A model generated the notes under the pieces. That model did no database searches. It was not told where the DNA came from and saw only the letters and a list, made by a program, of their open reading frames with translations. The translations under genes and the position numbers were made by a program. 64,000 bases of DNA, from contig WGMG01000006.1 in NCBI GenBank assembly GCA_016125185.1, forward strand, positions 806,001 to 870,000. Reading direction: 5' to 3'. The DNA comes from Armatimonadota bacterium. GTDB taxonomy: Bacteria > Armatimonadota > Fimbriimonadia > Fimbriimonadales > Fimbriimonadaceae. Shown here piece by piece: positions 34,127-43,025 of this stretch. The first letter of the stretch is position 1, and each line of letters begins with the position of its first letter.

Positions 34127-34570
34127 ATGGCCACCAAAAAGAAGGTGCCCTTTCTTCATGACTGCGTGCACAAGGGTGACGGCTCTGAACTCTTCGTAGT
34201 TCAGCCGGGCGAGTTTTACGACGCTCTTTTGCTTAACCGGGATCGGTTTCAGCAGGCAGTTGTTGTTTTGGGAGACGACATTTATGGCATCGCTAAGGAG
34301 CCTCATGTAGATGTGCTCGACTGCTCTAGCTTTCGGTACCTTGTCATGGCGCTAGGAACTGGTGTTAGCTTTGTAAAGGGCGTTCAATTACCTGAACCTC
34401 GGTATCAGAAGATCATCGTTGTTGCCGACGGGACTGACAACGCTGAGCAGTTTAGCAAGTCAGTTTTGGATGTTATGAGACTTTACTTTGAATCGCTCCT
34501 TCGATCCGGGCATGTTTTCTCGACCAAATACGTGGGATCGTTTGAATTCGAATTAGTTCGTGAGCCTTGA
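34127..34570 (+). CDS. Hypothetical soluble protein
   Basis: 147 residues, no signal or membrane segment. It begins MATKKKVPFLHDCVHKGDG and has mixed alpha/beta character (QAVVVLGDDIYGIAKE, YQKIIVVADGTDNAEQFSKSVLDVM, FSTKYVGSFEFELV). Base composition is more AT-rich than the arg genes, with many T-ending codons. A TAGCAT box ends six bases before the ATG and no Shine-Dalgarno is seen. I do not recognise the family. Confidence 0.6.
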   Translation: MATKKKVPFLHDCVHKGDGSELFVVQPGEFYDALLLNRDRFQQAVVVLGDDIYGIAKEPHVDVLDCSSFRYLVMALGTGVSFVKGVQLPEPRYQKIIVVADGTDNAEQFSKSVLDVMRLYFESLLRSGHVFSTKYVGSFEFELVREP

Positions 34571-34594
34571 GGAGTGGTTCTGGGCGAAAAGTTT

Positions 34595-34613
34595 GGTGGG
34601 CAAGATGCCCACC
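34595..34613. terminator. Perfect hairpin between convergent genes
   Basis: GGTGGGCA (34595-34602) / TGCCCACC (34606-34613) with loop AGA, in the gap between the hypothetical gene and the convergent RNA methyltransferase. No T-run on either side. Confidence 0.45.
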
Positions 34614-34689
34614 TTCCCAGGAGGTCTGATATCCACCCGTGAGGGCAAATCAAAGAATTGGGAGAGGGAAGTGGGGTTTGCGTGGAACC

Positions 34690-35820
34690 TTATTTCCGGC
34701 GTTTGCGGGGCTTTTTGACCTGAGGTTTACGGGGTCGGTCGGCGTTCATCTTTTTCACGATGTCGCGGATCGATGTTGGCTGAGGTGGTCGAGCGGCTTC
34801 TTTGGCGGCTTTCTTCTCGGCTTCGATTTCTTCTCGCGGTCGCGGTTTGATGACCTCATCACCATAGCGCCACATGGCGGGCATGTCGCCTAGCGGTTCG
34901 TAATGTTCTGGCGTTTCGCCTTTGCGGCGGACCAGGCAGGCGAAGGCGCCTGCGCCAAGTCCCTGGTGTGGGTAGAGGCGGTAGGCGGGGAAGTCGGAGA
35001 AGCGAGAGCGGAATTCGGCCAAGTGCGGGACTTCGACAGCTTCCATATCCGGGTGGGTTTTGAGGAACCACTCGATGACCTTTTCGTTCTCCTTGGGGCT
35101 GAACGTGCAGGTGGCGTAGAGGATGGAGCCGCCGGGGCGGAGGCAGTGATAGCAGTTGCCAATGATGCGTCGTTGGCGACCGACGTTCATGTCGATCATG
35201 TTCGGCGCGAAGGCACCGAGGGCTTCGTCGCCTTTGGCGATCAGCGATTGTCCCGAGCAGGGGGCGTCGCAGATGACGAGATCGAAGCATTCTTTGTAGC
35301 GTCGGGCGAAAACAGAAGGGTCGGCGGACCAGACGAGGCTTCCTTCGCACTTGCACCGGTCGAGGTTGCCGATGAGGGTTGAGACGCGCTTGCGGATGAT
35401 CTCATTGCAGAGCAGGACCTCGGGGTGGAAGGCTCGATAGGCGAAGACGGCTTTGCCGCCGGGCGACGAGCACATGTCGAGAACTCGCTTGGGCGGGGCA
35501 GCGACGGCGAGCATTGCCGACGCGGAGAAGACGGACGAGAAATCGAGCGAATAGTAGGCGCCTTTGGCGTACAACGGGTGCTTCGCGGCTTTGAATTCGG
35601 GGTCGCTGATGCGCTCGACGAAGGGCGGTTGCCATTTGAGGTGGCGGTCGCGGGGGAAGGACTTTATCTCGGGGCGATCCTGGAGGATGATCATCGCCAT
35701 CTCTTTGGAATCGCCAGCGAGCATGGCCTCCAAGAACTCTTCCCGCTCGTCCTCCGACTCGAATAAGTCGTGGGCGGCTTTGAGCAACAGTCGGGAAGCG
35801 TCCTTGGCGGGCTTGGCCAT
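34690..35820 (-). CDS. RNA cytosine-5 methyltransferase (RsmB/NOP2 family)
   Basis: 376 residues. SAM-binding motif I VLDMCSSPGGKA, motif IV DAPCSGQ with the release cysteine, and motif VI YATCTFSPKENE with the nucleophilic cysteine identify an m5C RNA methyltransferase of the RsmB/RsmF/NOP2 group. The target (rRNA or tRNA) cannot be told. The N-terminal ~100 residues are helical and the C-terminal 40 are very basic (RPRKPQVKKPRKRRK), suited to RNA binding. The ATG lies five bases after the asd stop, so the two are co-transcribed. Confidence 0.87.
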   Translation of the reverse strand: MAKPAKDASRLLLKAAHDLFESEDEREEFLEAMLAGDSKEMAMIILQDRPEIKSFPRDRHLKWQPPFVERISDPEFKAAKHPLYAKGAYYSLDFSSVFSASAMLAVAAPPKRVLDMCSSPGGKAVFAYRAFHPEVLLCNEIIRKRVSTLIGNLDRCKCEGSLVWSADPSVFARRYKECFDLVICDAPCSGQSLIAKGDEALGAFAPNMIDMNVGRQRRIIGNCYHCLRPGGSILYATCTFSPKENEKVIEWFLKTHPDMEAVEVPHLAEFRSRFSDFPAYRLYPHQGLGAGAFACLVRRKGETPEHYEPLGDMPAMWRYGDEVIKPRPREEIEAEKKAAKEAARPPQPTSIRDIVKKMNADRPRKPQVKKPRKRRK

Positions 35821-35825
35821 GAGAA

Positions 35826-36860
35826 TTAGAGTCCTAGCACGAGTTCGGCGACTTGAACCGCGTTGAGGGCCGCACCTTTCAGCAGTTGGTCGCCCGACAG
35901 CATGAGGCAGAGGGCGTTCGGATTGCTAAGGTCGTGGCGAAGGCGGCCGACGAGCACGTCGTCTTGGCCGCTGGCTTCTAGCGGGGTCGGGAAGTGGTTT
36001 TTCTCGCGATCATCGATGAGGCGAACGCCGGGAGCTTTCGACAGAGCTTCCCGGGCGTCCTCGATAGACGGCGCGGGACCATCGAATTCCATCGTCACGG
36101 TCTCGGTGTGAGCGCGAAGAATGGGAACGCGAACGCAGGTGACATTGATCTTGAGATCGGGCATTCCGAGGATTTTCTTGGTTTCCTCGACGACTTTCAT
36201 TTCTTCTTCGTTGTAGCCGGTTTCGCCGACGGCGGTGTTGTGGCTGAAGAGGTTGAACGCGTAGGTTTGGCTCAGCGTGGTCGGCGGGAGTTCTTCGCCA
36301 AGCACTACGGCCTTCGTCTCACCTTCGAGTTGGCGCATCATACCGGCGCCGCCGCCGCTTGCGCTTTGGTAGGTGCTGACGATCAATCGCTGGAGCTTGC
36401 CGAGCTTGAGGATCGGGTTGATGGCGGTGCAGAGCAGGATTGCGGTGCAGTTGCCGACAGCGAAAAGGCGATTGTCGGGCGAGTAGGTCGACGGGTTGAC
36501 CTCGGGCACGATGAGCGGCACGGCGGGGTCCATGCGGAATGCGCTGGAGTTATCGACCACCAACGAGCCGGCGGCGATGGCGTCGGGGACCAAAGCCTTA
36601 GATCGGGTTGCACCCGCAGAAAAAAATGCGACGTCGATGCCCGCAAAAGCACCGGGTTTGGCCTCTTCGATCGCGATGGATTCTCCCTTGAACGAAAGAT
36701 GTTTACCGACCGATCGCTCGCTAGCAAGGAGCTTGAGAGATCGAATGGGGAAGTTTCTTTGTTCGAAGAGCCTGAGGAATTCTCCGCCAACGGCTCCGGT
36801 CGCACCAACTATTGCGACACTATAGGATTGAGACACTCCTAGTGTTGTACCGCAAATCAT
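35826..36860 (-). CDS. asd: Aspartate-semialdehyde dehydrogenase
   Basis: About 344 residues from ATG 36860; GTG 36836 (giving VSQSYSVAIVGATGAVG) is an equally likely start. NADP-binding motif VAIVGATGAVGGEF, catalytic cysteine in AVGNCTAI, and substrate residues in RVPILRAHTETV (catalytic His). It reduces aspartyl phosphate to the semialdehyde for lysine, threonine and methionine synthesis; metX, in the methionine branch, is elsewhere in the window. It is divergent from the AraC-type regulator gene. Confidence 0.92.
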   Translation of the reverse strand: MICGTTLGVSQSYSVAIVGATGAVGGEFLRLFEQRNFPIRSLKLLASERSVGKHLSFKGESIAIEEAKPGAFAGIDVAFFSAGATRSKALVPDAIAAGSLVVDNSSAFRMDPAVPLIVPEVNPSTYSPDNRLFAVGNCTAILLCTAINPILKLGKLQRLIVSTYQSASGGGAGMMRQLEGETKAVVLGEELPPTTLSQTYAFNLFSHNTAVGETGYNEEEMKVVEETKKILGMPDLKINVTCVRVPILRAHTETVTMEFDGPAPSIEDAREALSKAPGVRLIDDREKNHFPTPLEASGQDDVLVGRLRHDLSNPNALCLMLSGDQLLKGAALNAVQVAELVLGL

Positions 36861-36902
36861 GGTAAAACCTGAGTCAATCATTGACCTCTTCGACTATATA
36901 AA

Positions 36903-37799
36903 GTGACTCGTGGTGCTTGGACAAAGAAAGATTTTGTGGTGGATTTCCCCTTGGGAACCACGACGCAACTTTTCCGGGAAGTAAATTATCCGGGCCCATC
37001 GGGCTGCTTCAAGGTTCTTAATTTCGATCAGGTCGTTCCTGAGAGCGTTGACGGTACTTCGGACTTTGGGTCGGAGACGTGGGGCCTGCTGATCAAACGG
37101 CAGGGCACGACGATTTTTAAGGCGGACGAGCACCAGAACCCGATGATCGTTCCGGCGGGGACGGTGATGCTGACCCGGGCGCGAAACCTGCGGATGCGGA
37201 TCACGAAGGGGGTTCACGAATCGACGATCGTTTTGTGGAAGGCGTCTTCCTTGCCTCGGTTGGCGGCGAGCCTTGAGAAGTCGAAGCGATTTGTGATGGT
37301 GCAGAGCGTTCTGCCGCACCACCGGCATACGGTTTCGATCCTGCAGGGGTTGGTGGACGACCCGCATCGGCACTTTGAGTTGATGATGGTGGGATTGTTG
37401 TACACGACCATCGGAGTGATGATTTCGGGGAGGGATGAGTTGAACCTGTCGGCGATCGACCAGGGGTATCCAGATTCGATGAAGCCGCTGATCGATATGG
37501 TTCGGAAGGAACCGGCGCGGTACTGGCCGGTGCCGGAGGCGGCGAACATCGTCGGGTATTCGGACCATCATTTCTCGCGGATGTTCAAGCAGGCGACGGG
37601 GATGAAGTTCCAGTCGTTTGTGGAGCGGTGCCGGACGGCGTATGCGGTCGAGCTTTTGATCACGACAAAGCTGTCGGTGGACACGATTGCCAATAAGACG
37701 GGGTTCGGGGCTCCTCAGGCTCTGCGTGAGGCGTTTAAGAATGTGCTGGGGATTATTCCGAGCGATCTGCGGGGTTTCAACCACGTTTCGAAACCGTAA
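36903..37799 (+). CDS. AraC-family transcriptional regulator
   Basis: 298 residues from GTG 36903. A ligand/oligomerisation domain of unknown specificity (1-195) is followed by the double helix-turn-helix of AraC proteins: YWPVPEAANIVGYSDHHFSRMFKQATGMKFQSFVERCRTAYAVELLITTKLSVDTIANKTGFGAPQALREAFKNVLGIIPSDLR (described by position about 210-290). It is divergent from asd with 42 bases between starts, and 42 bases precede the SdpI-like gene, which could be its target. Confidence 0.85.
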   Translation: MTRGAWTKKDFVVDFPLGTTTQLFREVNYPGPSGCFKVLNFDQVVPESVDGTSDFGSETWGLLIKRQGTTIFKADEHQNPMIVPAGTVMLTRARNLRMRITKGVHESTIVLWKASSLPRLAASLEKSKRFVMVQSVLPHHRHTVSILQGLVDDPHRHFELMMVGLLYTTIGVMISGRDELNLSAIDQGYPDSMKPLIDMVRKEPARYWPVPEAANIVGYSDHHFSRMFKQATGMKFQSFVERCRTAYAVELLITTKLSVDTIANKTGFGAPQALREAFKNVLGIIPSDLRGFNHVSKP

Positions 37800-37841
37800 T
37801 CCGCAACCTTTTTTCGGGCTTGTCGGTACTTCTAGAAAACA

Positions 37842-38459
37842 GTGAAAAATCGTTCGGGCTTGATTCTTTTCGTTGGCTCGCTGATTGCCGGGCTAATGAG
37901 CCTTTTGCGGGCGGGTTCCATTCCTGATCGGGTTCCGATGCATTGGAACTTGGCGGGTCAGGTAGACCGGTACGGCAGCCGATGGGAAGGGCTTTTGTTC
38001 ATCCCGATCATGTCGCTGGTGTTGAGCTTTGTGTTCATGCTGATCGGCGCGGTTAGCGGGAGCCGGTTGCGCCAGAACACAGTGAAGGCGCTGAACATCA
38101 TTTCGGCGGCGATGATGACGTTTTTCTTGGTCATCCACAACTTCATGTTGTCGGCTCAGCCGGATCGGATCCCGGGGATGATTCCGGGCGGATTGGCGTG
38201 TTTGATGGTCGTGATGGGGTTTGCGATCAAGGATGTGGAGCCGAATCCGTTTGTGGGGATTCGGGTGCCATGGACGATGAACAATCCGCTGGTGTGGCGC
38301 AAGACGCACGATCGGGCGAGCCGATTGTGGATTGTCGGCGGGGCGGTGGCGTTGGTGTTGGCGTTGTTGCATGCGCCGACGATATTGCCGATTGCGGTGT
38401 TCGTGGGGTTGATTTTGTATCCGATGTTGGATTCGTATCGGATTTCGAAGACGGGTTAG
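37842..38459 (+). CDS. SdpI/DUF1648 family membrane protein
   Basis: 205 residues, six or so membrane segments. The N-terminal DUF1648 signature IPDRVPMHWNLAGQVDRYGSR and the SdpI signature NPFVGIRVPWTMNNPLVWRKTHD are both clear. In Bacillus SdpI gives immunity to the SdpC toxin and signals to the repressor SdpR; no sdpABC-like toxin genes are seen here, and the adjacent regulator is AraC-type. GTG start at 37842. A housekeeping membrane role is as likely as immunity. Confidence 0.82.
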   Translation: MKNRSGLILFVGSLIAGLMSLLRAGSIPDRVPMHWNLAGQVDRYGSRWEGLLFIPIMSLVLSFVFMLIGAVSGSRLRQNTVKALNIISAAMMTFFLVIHNFMLSAQPDRIPGMIPGGLACLMVVMGFAIKDVEPNPFVGIRVPWTMNNPLVWRKTHDRASRLWIVGGAVALVLALLHAPTILPIAVFVGLILYPMLDSYRISKTG

Positions 38460-38527
38460 TTTTTCGGGGCGAGGGCAAGGGCGAGGGCATATTCACATTG
38501 GGGCGGGCAGGTACCCTATAGGCATCA

Positions 38528-39577
38528 ATGCCCATCCGCGAAAGTGACGTCCTTGAAGCCCTCAAGAGCGTCATGGACCCCGACCTCCATCGTGACATCG
38601 TCACCCTTGGGTTTGTCAAAGACATCGTCCTTCAGCTTCCTCGCGTCGCGTTCAAAATCGACCTGACGACGCCGGCGTGCCCGGTCAAGGACCTTCTCAA
38701 ATCGCAGGCGGAAGAGGCCGTTCTCGCCCTTGAGGGCGTCGAGACGGTTGAAATCGAGATGACGGCGACGGTTCGTCAGCGAAACCAGAAGCCGGAGGAC
38801 CTGATCACGGGCGTCAAGCATGTAATTGCGATCGCGAGCGGTAAGGGTGGAGTCGGAAAATCCACCGTGACGGTGAACTTGGCGTTGGCGCTGGCGGCGA
38901 CGGGGGCGAAGGTGGGAATTCTCGACGCCGACGTGTATGGGCCATCGATTCCGTTGATGTTGGGCGCGCAGAACGACAAGCCGTTTACGGAGGCGCAAAA
39001 GATTCTGCCCGTCCTGAAGTACGGGGTGCAGACGATGTCGCTGGGGTACCTGCTGGACGAAGACAGTGCGGTGCTGTGGCGCGGGCCGATGGTGGCGGGC
39101 ACGGTGCGACAGCTTTTGGCCGATGTGGAGTGGGGCGAACTCGACTACCTTTTGGTCGATTTGCCGCCTGGAACCGGCGATGCCCCGATGTCGCTGGCTC
39201 AATTGGTGCCATTGACGGGCGTGGTGATCGTTTCGACGCCGCACAACGTGGCGGCGAACATTGCCGGCAAGGCGGTGCAACTGTTTAAGCGGCTGAACTC
39301 GCCGATTCTTGGCGTGATTGAGAACATGGGGCCGTACGTGGACGCGGCGACGGGCGAGACGCGAAAGATGTTTTCGGGGATGACAGGCGAGGAGCTTGCC
39401 CAGCATTTGGCGGTGCCTTATCTGGGTTCGATTCCGTTCGATCCGATCGTGTCGGAGTCGGGCGATGCAGGAACTCCGGCGGTGGTGGCGTACCCGGACA
39501 CGGTTCAGGCGACGGCGTTTAAAGATTTGGCGGGCTCGGTGGCGCGCCAGGCATCGATTCGGACGATCAACGGCTAA
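38528..39577 (+). CDS. mrp: Mrp/ApbC-type P-loop ATPase with MIP18 domain
   Basis: 349 residues. An N-terminal MIP18/DUF59 domain (ESDVLEALKSVMDPDLHRDIVTLGFVKDI) is followed by the deviant Walker A GKGGVGKST at about 101-110, ILDADVYGPSIP and DLPPGTGDA. Members carry Fe-S clusters and donate them to apoproteins. The CxxC pair usually found after 'IENM' is missing: here ENMGPYVDAATGETRKMFSG has no cysteine. A TACCCT box lies ten bases before the ATG. Confidence 0.88.
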   Translation: MPIRESDVLEALKSVMDPDLHRDIVTLGFVKDIVLQLPRVAFKIDLTTPACPVKDLLKSQAEEAVLALEGVETVEIEMTATVRQRNQKPEDLITGVKHVIAIASGKGGVGKSTVTVNLALALAATGAKVGILDADVYGPSIPLMLGAQNDKPFTEAQKILPVLKYGVQTMSLGYLLDEDSAVLWRGPMVAGTVRQLLADVEWGELDYLLVDLPPGTGDAPMSLAQLVPLTGVVIVSTPHNVAANIAGKAVQLFKRLNSPILGVIENMGPYVDAATGETRKMFSGMTGEELAQHLAVPYLGSIPFDPIVSESGDAGTPAVVAYPDTVQATAFKDLAGSVARQASIRTING

Positions 39578-39578
39578 G

Positions 39579-40040
39579 TCAGAGCTGGTTCAGCCACTGG
39601 ACGAGGGGGCTGTTGCGGTTTTGGTGGAGGAAGACCGAGGGGTATTCCTCCTTGTTGATCCAGCGAAGAACCTGGAATTTTTGGCCGTCGAGAGTTTGCG
39701 GTTGGTCGCTGGAGGGGTCCCACCAACGGTTGGCAGGCACATCGAAGACGGGCATCTGGCGGGCCATGACGGGATCGAGCGGCTCTTCGCTACAAACCAC
39801 CAGACCCTGGGCGGATTGGAGGGCAGCAGCCTTGGATTCACGATTGTAAATGATGTGGGGGATGCGGTTGACGCGGAGGAAGATGCGCAGGACGCGGCAC
39901 ATGGCATCGCACCGCTCTGGGTTTTCGTCCCAGGCGTGAATTTCGATTTGGCGCTCTCCGTAAAAGTTGGCGATGGAGGCCGCTACGTACGTCGCGGACA
40001 TGAAATCGCCGAACCCGATAATTGCAAGTCTCTCAAACAC
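39579..40040 (-). CDS. Hypothetical Rossmann-like protein
   Basis: 153 residues from GTG 40040. The N-terminus AIIGFGDFMSATYVAASI followed by IEIHAWDENPERCDAMCRVL resembles the NAD-binding beta-alpha-beta unit of family-4 glycosidases or dehydrogenases (glycine motif, acidic end of strand 2). The rest (LVVCSEEPLDP, NRWWDPSSDQPQ, VFLHQNRNSPLVQWLNQL) is not recognised. It abuts the mrp stop by one base on the opposite strand and is divergent from the large gene starting at 40081. Confidence 0.6.
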   Translation of the reverse strand: MFERLAIIGFGDFMSATYVAASIANFYGERQIEIHAWDENPERCDAMCRVLRIFLRVNRIPHIIYNRESKAAALQSAQGLVVCSEEPLDPVMARQMPVFDVPANRWWDPSSDQPQTLDGQKFQVLRWINKEEYPSVFLHQNRNSPLVQWLNQL

Positions 40041-40068
40041 CCGTGCGTTTCGTTTCCCGTTTCAAAGA

Positions 40069-40074
40069 TAATGT
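40069..40074 (+). promoter_or_regulatory. TANNNT -10 box of the large unknown gene
   Basis: TAATGT ends six bases before ATG 40081; no Shine-Dalgarno is present. Confidence 0.3.
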
Positions 40075-40080
40075 TAGCTG

Positions 40081-42597
40081 ATGGATGACTTTGATTTCGG
40101 AATGGAACCTGCCGAACTGAGTACGTCCGCAATGAATTTCAGCTTTGGCGCGGCGGGCAAGATTTCCAGTTTATGGGTTGCCGAATCCGGCGGAGCCTAC
40201 GGCGGCGATCAACAATTCATTTCCGGTCCAATCGTTATTGGAGACGAAACTTCGGACGAATACGTTCCAGGGACGATTCTGCTTGGGACCCGGACGGATA
40301 TCGAGGATCCATGGATCGTGAGCCGCAATACCGGCGGCGATCCCCAGGTGAGCGAGACGCAGGTCGATATCGACTACGACTTTTCGCTCCTCAGCGACCT
40401 GACGGTGAAAGGGAAGTTCTATGAGGACACCGAGCGGCCGGGAGTGGTCATTTGGGAGATCACGATTCGGAATAAGAGTCGGCAGAGCGTCGAAATTGGC
40501 GAACTTGGGTTTCCTCTGGCGCTGAATACGTCGCTGGAGGGCTTTCCGATCTCGGATGAGGGGATGAACTCGCTGTTGACCGAGCGGCTGATCGTGCAGA
40601 AGCATATCGGCGGGGCAGGAAGCTATTTGGTGGCGAAGAAGGTGTGTGGCGATCCGCCCGGGCTTCTGGTTTTTCCGGGGAAGGACACGTCGTTTGAGTT
40701 TTTCCATTCGGCGCCGCTTTCGATGCGGTTGTCGCCGGGTTGGTCGGGGATTCCGATCTTGTACGTACACTCGCAGGCAACGATCGAGCGGGAGGACTGG
40801 GGGGAGTGGTTCTTCGACCATACATCGCTCGTGATGGAGCCGAAGGAAGAGAAGACGTTTCAAATCTGCTTTGCGCCGGTTCTGGCGCGGCATGGCTACG
40901 ATGTGCCGCTGGCCTTGGCGGAGTACGGTGTGCCGACATTTCGTCCGATTCCGGGTGCGGTCGTGCCGACCGACGTCACGTTGGCGGTCGAGGTTTCGGG
41001 CACGCGTCCGGCTGAATTTCTCTCCGACGACGAAGCGGCGGAGCTGGATTCTGAAAGCGACGAGTTTGGTGGCACAGTGCTGGTGCGGAGCCCAAACACC
41101 GGCCAGAACCGGATTGTGGTGAAGGACATGGACGGGCGGGAGGCGTGGGCGCATATCTACGTCGTCAAACCGATCAAGGACTTGATTGAGTCGCGGGCGT
41201 CGTGGATTTGTCGCAACCAGGTGATGAAGGACGGACCGTTTGAGCACGCGATCGTGCCGGCGGATTTATCCGAAGAGACGAAGGCAGTTGCCGAGTTCGA
41301 CAACAGTTGGGCGATCATTTCCAGCTTGGCGGACGCAACGTTTTTGGCAGAGAAGAATCGAATTTACTTCGACCCCGACCAGGTGAAGGTCCTGGATGAC
41401 TACATCGAGAAGTTTCTGCTTCAACGGTTCCACAAGCCGGGGCAGGGGACTTTTGGGGCGATCTGCCCACCCTGGAAGGATTCGATCGCGATGGATGGGA
41501 GCCGGGCCCAGCTTTATGTGTTGGCGGCGAAGTTCTATGTGTCGTGCGCGGACTTGGCGACGGGGGCTAGGCTGTCGCGGGTGGCGAACGACTATCTGGA
41601 GTTGGCGCGTGAGCTTTTGGTTGGGATGCTGAAGTTTGCCGACCGGGAAGGGTACGTGGCGCAGACGCTTTATGGGGCGAACGAATTGTTTCGGTTCGAC
41701 GAATGGGCGGATTTGCGCGAAGGCTTCTTGGAGAAGACGCGGCTCCCGTTCTGGAACGGACGGTATTTCTCGCTGACGACTCTGAGCGAGGTGAGCGTGA
41801 TGGCGGAGCTGACGAATTCCATGAGCGCGACCGGCTCGGTCGAGCAGTTGTGTCTGGCCCACAAATCGTCATCGCCTAACTGGTGGTCGTTTGGGGCAGA
41901 GCCGCGGCCGAGCGTGGATTACGAGGCGCATCCGTACCTGCCGGACTACGCCGAAGTGTTCCCCTCGTACACGAGCGTGAGTTCGTCGATGGCGATGACG
42001 ACGTGGCTGAAGCGCGACTATACGCGGCTGGACGAAGCAGGTTTGCGGTTGGCGACTGGCGGAATGCTGGCTCCCTGGAGTTTGGTCCGGGAGGATGGAG
42101 CGTTGACGATGGGCTTTTGCCCGGATTTGGGATCGTCGCAAAGGGGCATCGTCAACTTTACGGGCGACGCTGGCTTTGCGCTGGCGGACTACCTTCGGTA
42201 CTCGACGGGCTACTTGCTGTCGAGTTTCGACCGAGGTTTTGTGCCGCTTGGCGTGCATTTCGAGTCTTATCCGCGCGATGGGATGACGATCATCCGCTTG
42301 GAGCCGTGGGACGGCGTGGGTCGGCGAATCATGGTGCGGCACCTGAACCTTTCGGTCGAGGTCGAAGGTGCGAAGATCGACGTGATTGAGTTTGATGTGA
42401 ACCTGCGATGGGCAAAGGTGACGCTGGACAACCCGACGGAGACGATGAAGCGGAAGACGCGCGTGCTGGTGGACGGGCTGTGGGGGACGAAGTTCGTGGT
42501 AACGGATGCGGATAGTAAGGTCGAGGACGGGGTTTTGGTTTTGGATACGGTGGTGGATGCGGGTCGGCTGAAGGAGATCGAGATTCGGGTGGTTTGA
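40081..42597 (+). CDS. Large protein of unknown function, possibly glycosidase-like
   Basis: 838 residues, cytoplasmic (no signal). Residues 1-300 are beta-sandwich-like (FSFGAAGKISSLWV, VIWEITIRNKSRQSVEIGELGFPL), about 330-370 form another small sandwich, and 370-700 are helical with Trp/Tyr/Asp-rich loops (YGANELFRFDEWADLREGF, FPSYTSVSSSMAMTTWLKRDY). The C-terminal part is again beta. The order sandwich, helical toroid, sandwich resembles six-hairpin glycosidases and DUF5695 proteins, but no catalytic signature is recognisable. The last 39 codons are duplicated 249 bases downstream. Confidence 0.7.
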   Translation: MDDFDFGMEPAELSTSAMNFSFGAAGKISSLWVAESGGAYGGDQQFISGPIVIGDETSDEYVPGTILLGTRTDIEDPWIVSRNTGGDPQVSETQVDIDYDFSLLSDLTVKGKFYEDTERPGVVIWEITIRNKSRQSVEIGELGFPLALNTSLEGFPISDEGMNSLLTERLIVQKHIGGAGSYLVAKKVCGDPPGLLVFPGKDTSFEFFHSAPLSMRLSPGWSGIPILYVHSQATIEREDWGEWFFDHTSLVMEPKEEKTFQICFAPVLARHGYDVPLALAEYGVPTFRPIPGAVVPTDVTLAVEVSGTRPAEFLSDDEAAELDSESDEFGGTVLVRSPNTGQNRIVVKDMDGREAWAHIYVVKPIKDLIESRASWICRNQVMKDGPFEHAIVPADLSEETKAVAEFDNSWAIISSLADATFLAEKNRIYFDPDQVKVLDDYIEKFLLQRFHKPGQGTFGAICPPWKDSIAMDGSRAQLYVLAAKFYVSCADLATGARLSRVANDYLELARELLVGMLKFADREGYVAQTLYGANELFRFDEWADLREGFLEKTRLPFWNGRYFSLTTLSEVSVMAELTNSMSATGSVEQLCLAHKSSSPNWWSFGAEPRPSVDYEAHPYLPDYAEVFPSYTSVSSSMAMTTWLKRDYTRLDEAGLRLATGGMLAPWSLVREDGALTMGFCPDLGSSQRGIVNFTGDAGFALADYLRYSTGYLLSSFDRGFVPLGVHFESYPRDGMTIIRLEPWDGVGRRIMVRHLNLSVEVEGAKIDVIEFDVNLRWAKVTLDNPTETMKRKTRVLVDGLWGTKFVVTDADSKVEDGVLVLDTVVDAGRLKEIEIRVV

Positions 42598-42613
42598 GGC
42601 TTGTCCTCGCTTC
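42481..42613 (+). repeat. Direct repeat copy A (3' end of the large gene)
   Basis: 133 bases covering the last ~39 codons and 16 bases beyond the stop. It is nearly identical (three differences) to 42730-42862 at a constant offset of 249 bases. Confidence 0.95.
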
Positions 42614-42729
42614 CCTTGCTCGACTCACCCGGTTCGCCAACACAGCGTTGTGAAAATTGGTTATTGGTGTTGGCTCACCGACCTCTCTATCCAAAGAGGT
42701 ATCTCGGTTTGGTAGCCGGAGTGAAATCT

Positions 42730-42862
42730 TGGGAGACGAAGTTCGTGGTAACGGATGCGGATAGTAAGGTCGAGGACGGGGTTTTGGTTTTGGATACGGT
42801 GGTGGATGCAGGTCGGCTGAAGGAGATTGAGATTCGGGTGGTTTGAGGCTTGTCCTCGCTTC
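42730..42862 (+). pseudogene. Duplicated 3' fragment of the large gene (repeat copy B)
   Basis: It repeats 42481-42613 with three substitutions and keeps the frame and stop, encoding the same tail (ends LKEIEIRVV). No start codon or body of the gene precedes it; the 116-base spacer is unrelated. It looks like a recent 249-bp-offset partial duplication and is probably not expressed as a protein. Confidence 0.85.
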
Positions 42863-42917
42863 GATCTGGTAGTCCCGGCGGACGAGCTTACTCTGGCTCT
42901 TTTTGAATCTGCTTCGA

Positions 42918-42969
42918 TTGGACCCCCATCCCAACCCTTCCCCCTTTTCGGGAAAAAGGGGAAGGGCTC
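42918..42969. repeat. Dispersed palindromic repeat, copy 1
   Basis: 52 bases from TTGGACCCCCATCCC to GGGGAAGGGCTC, forming a hairpin CCCTTCCCCCTTTTC / GAAAAAGGGGAAGGG. It recurs at 43342-43393 with two changes in the loop. Confidence 0.9.
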
Positions 42970-43025
42970 AGGGCTTCGCCTGGGTCGTCCCTAAGACCGG
43001 GACCTGTCGGTTTTTTGGCAAGGAT

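Larger units (their letters stand above)
42598..43025. other. Gene-free stretch holding a duplicated gene tail and a dispersed palindrome
   Basis: It contains the 116-base spacer, repeat copy B, and the first copy of the GACCCCCATCCCAACC palindrome. No intact gene was found. Confidence 0.7.

Noticed and set aside
37842-38459. Toxin-immunity (sdpABC/sdpI) locus
   Set aside because: The SdpI-like protein is clear, but no sdpA, sdpB or sdpC-like gene is adjacent.
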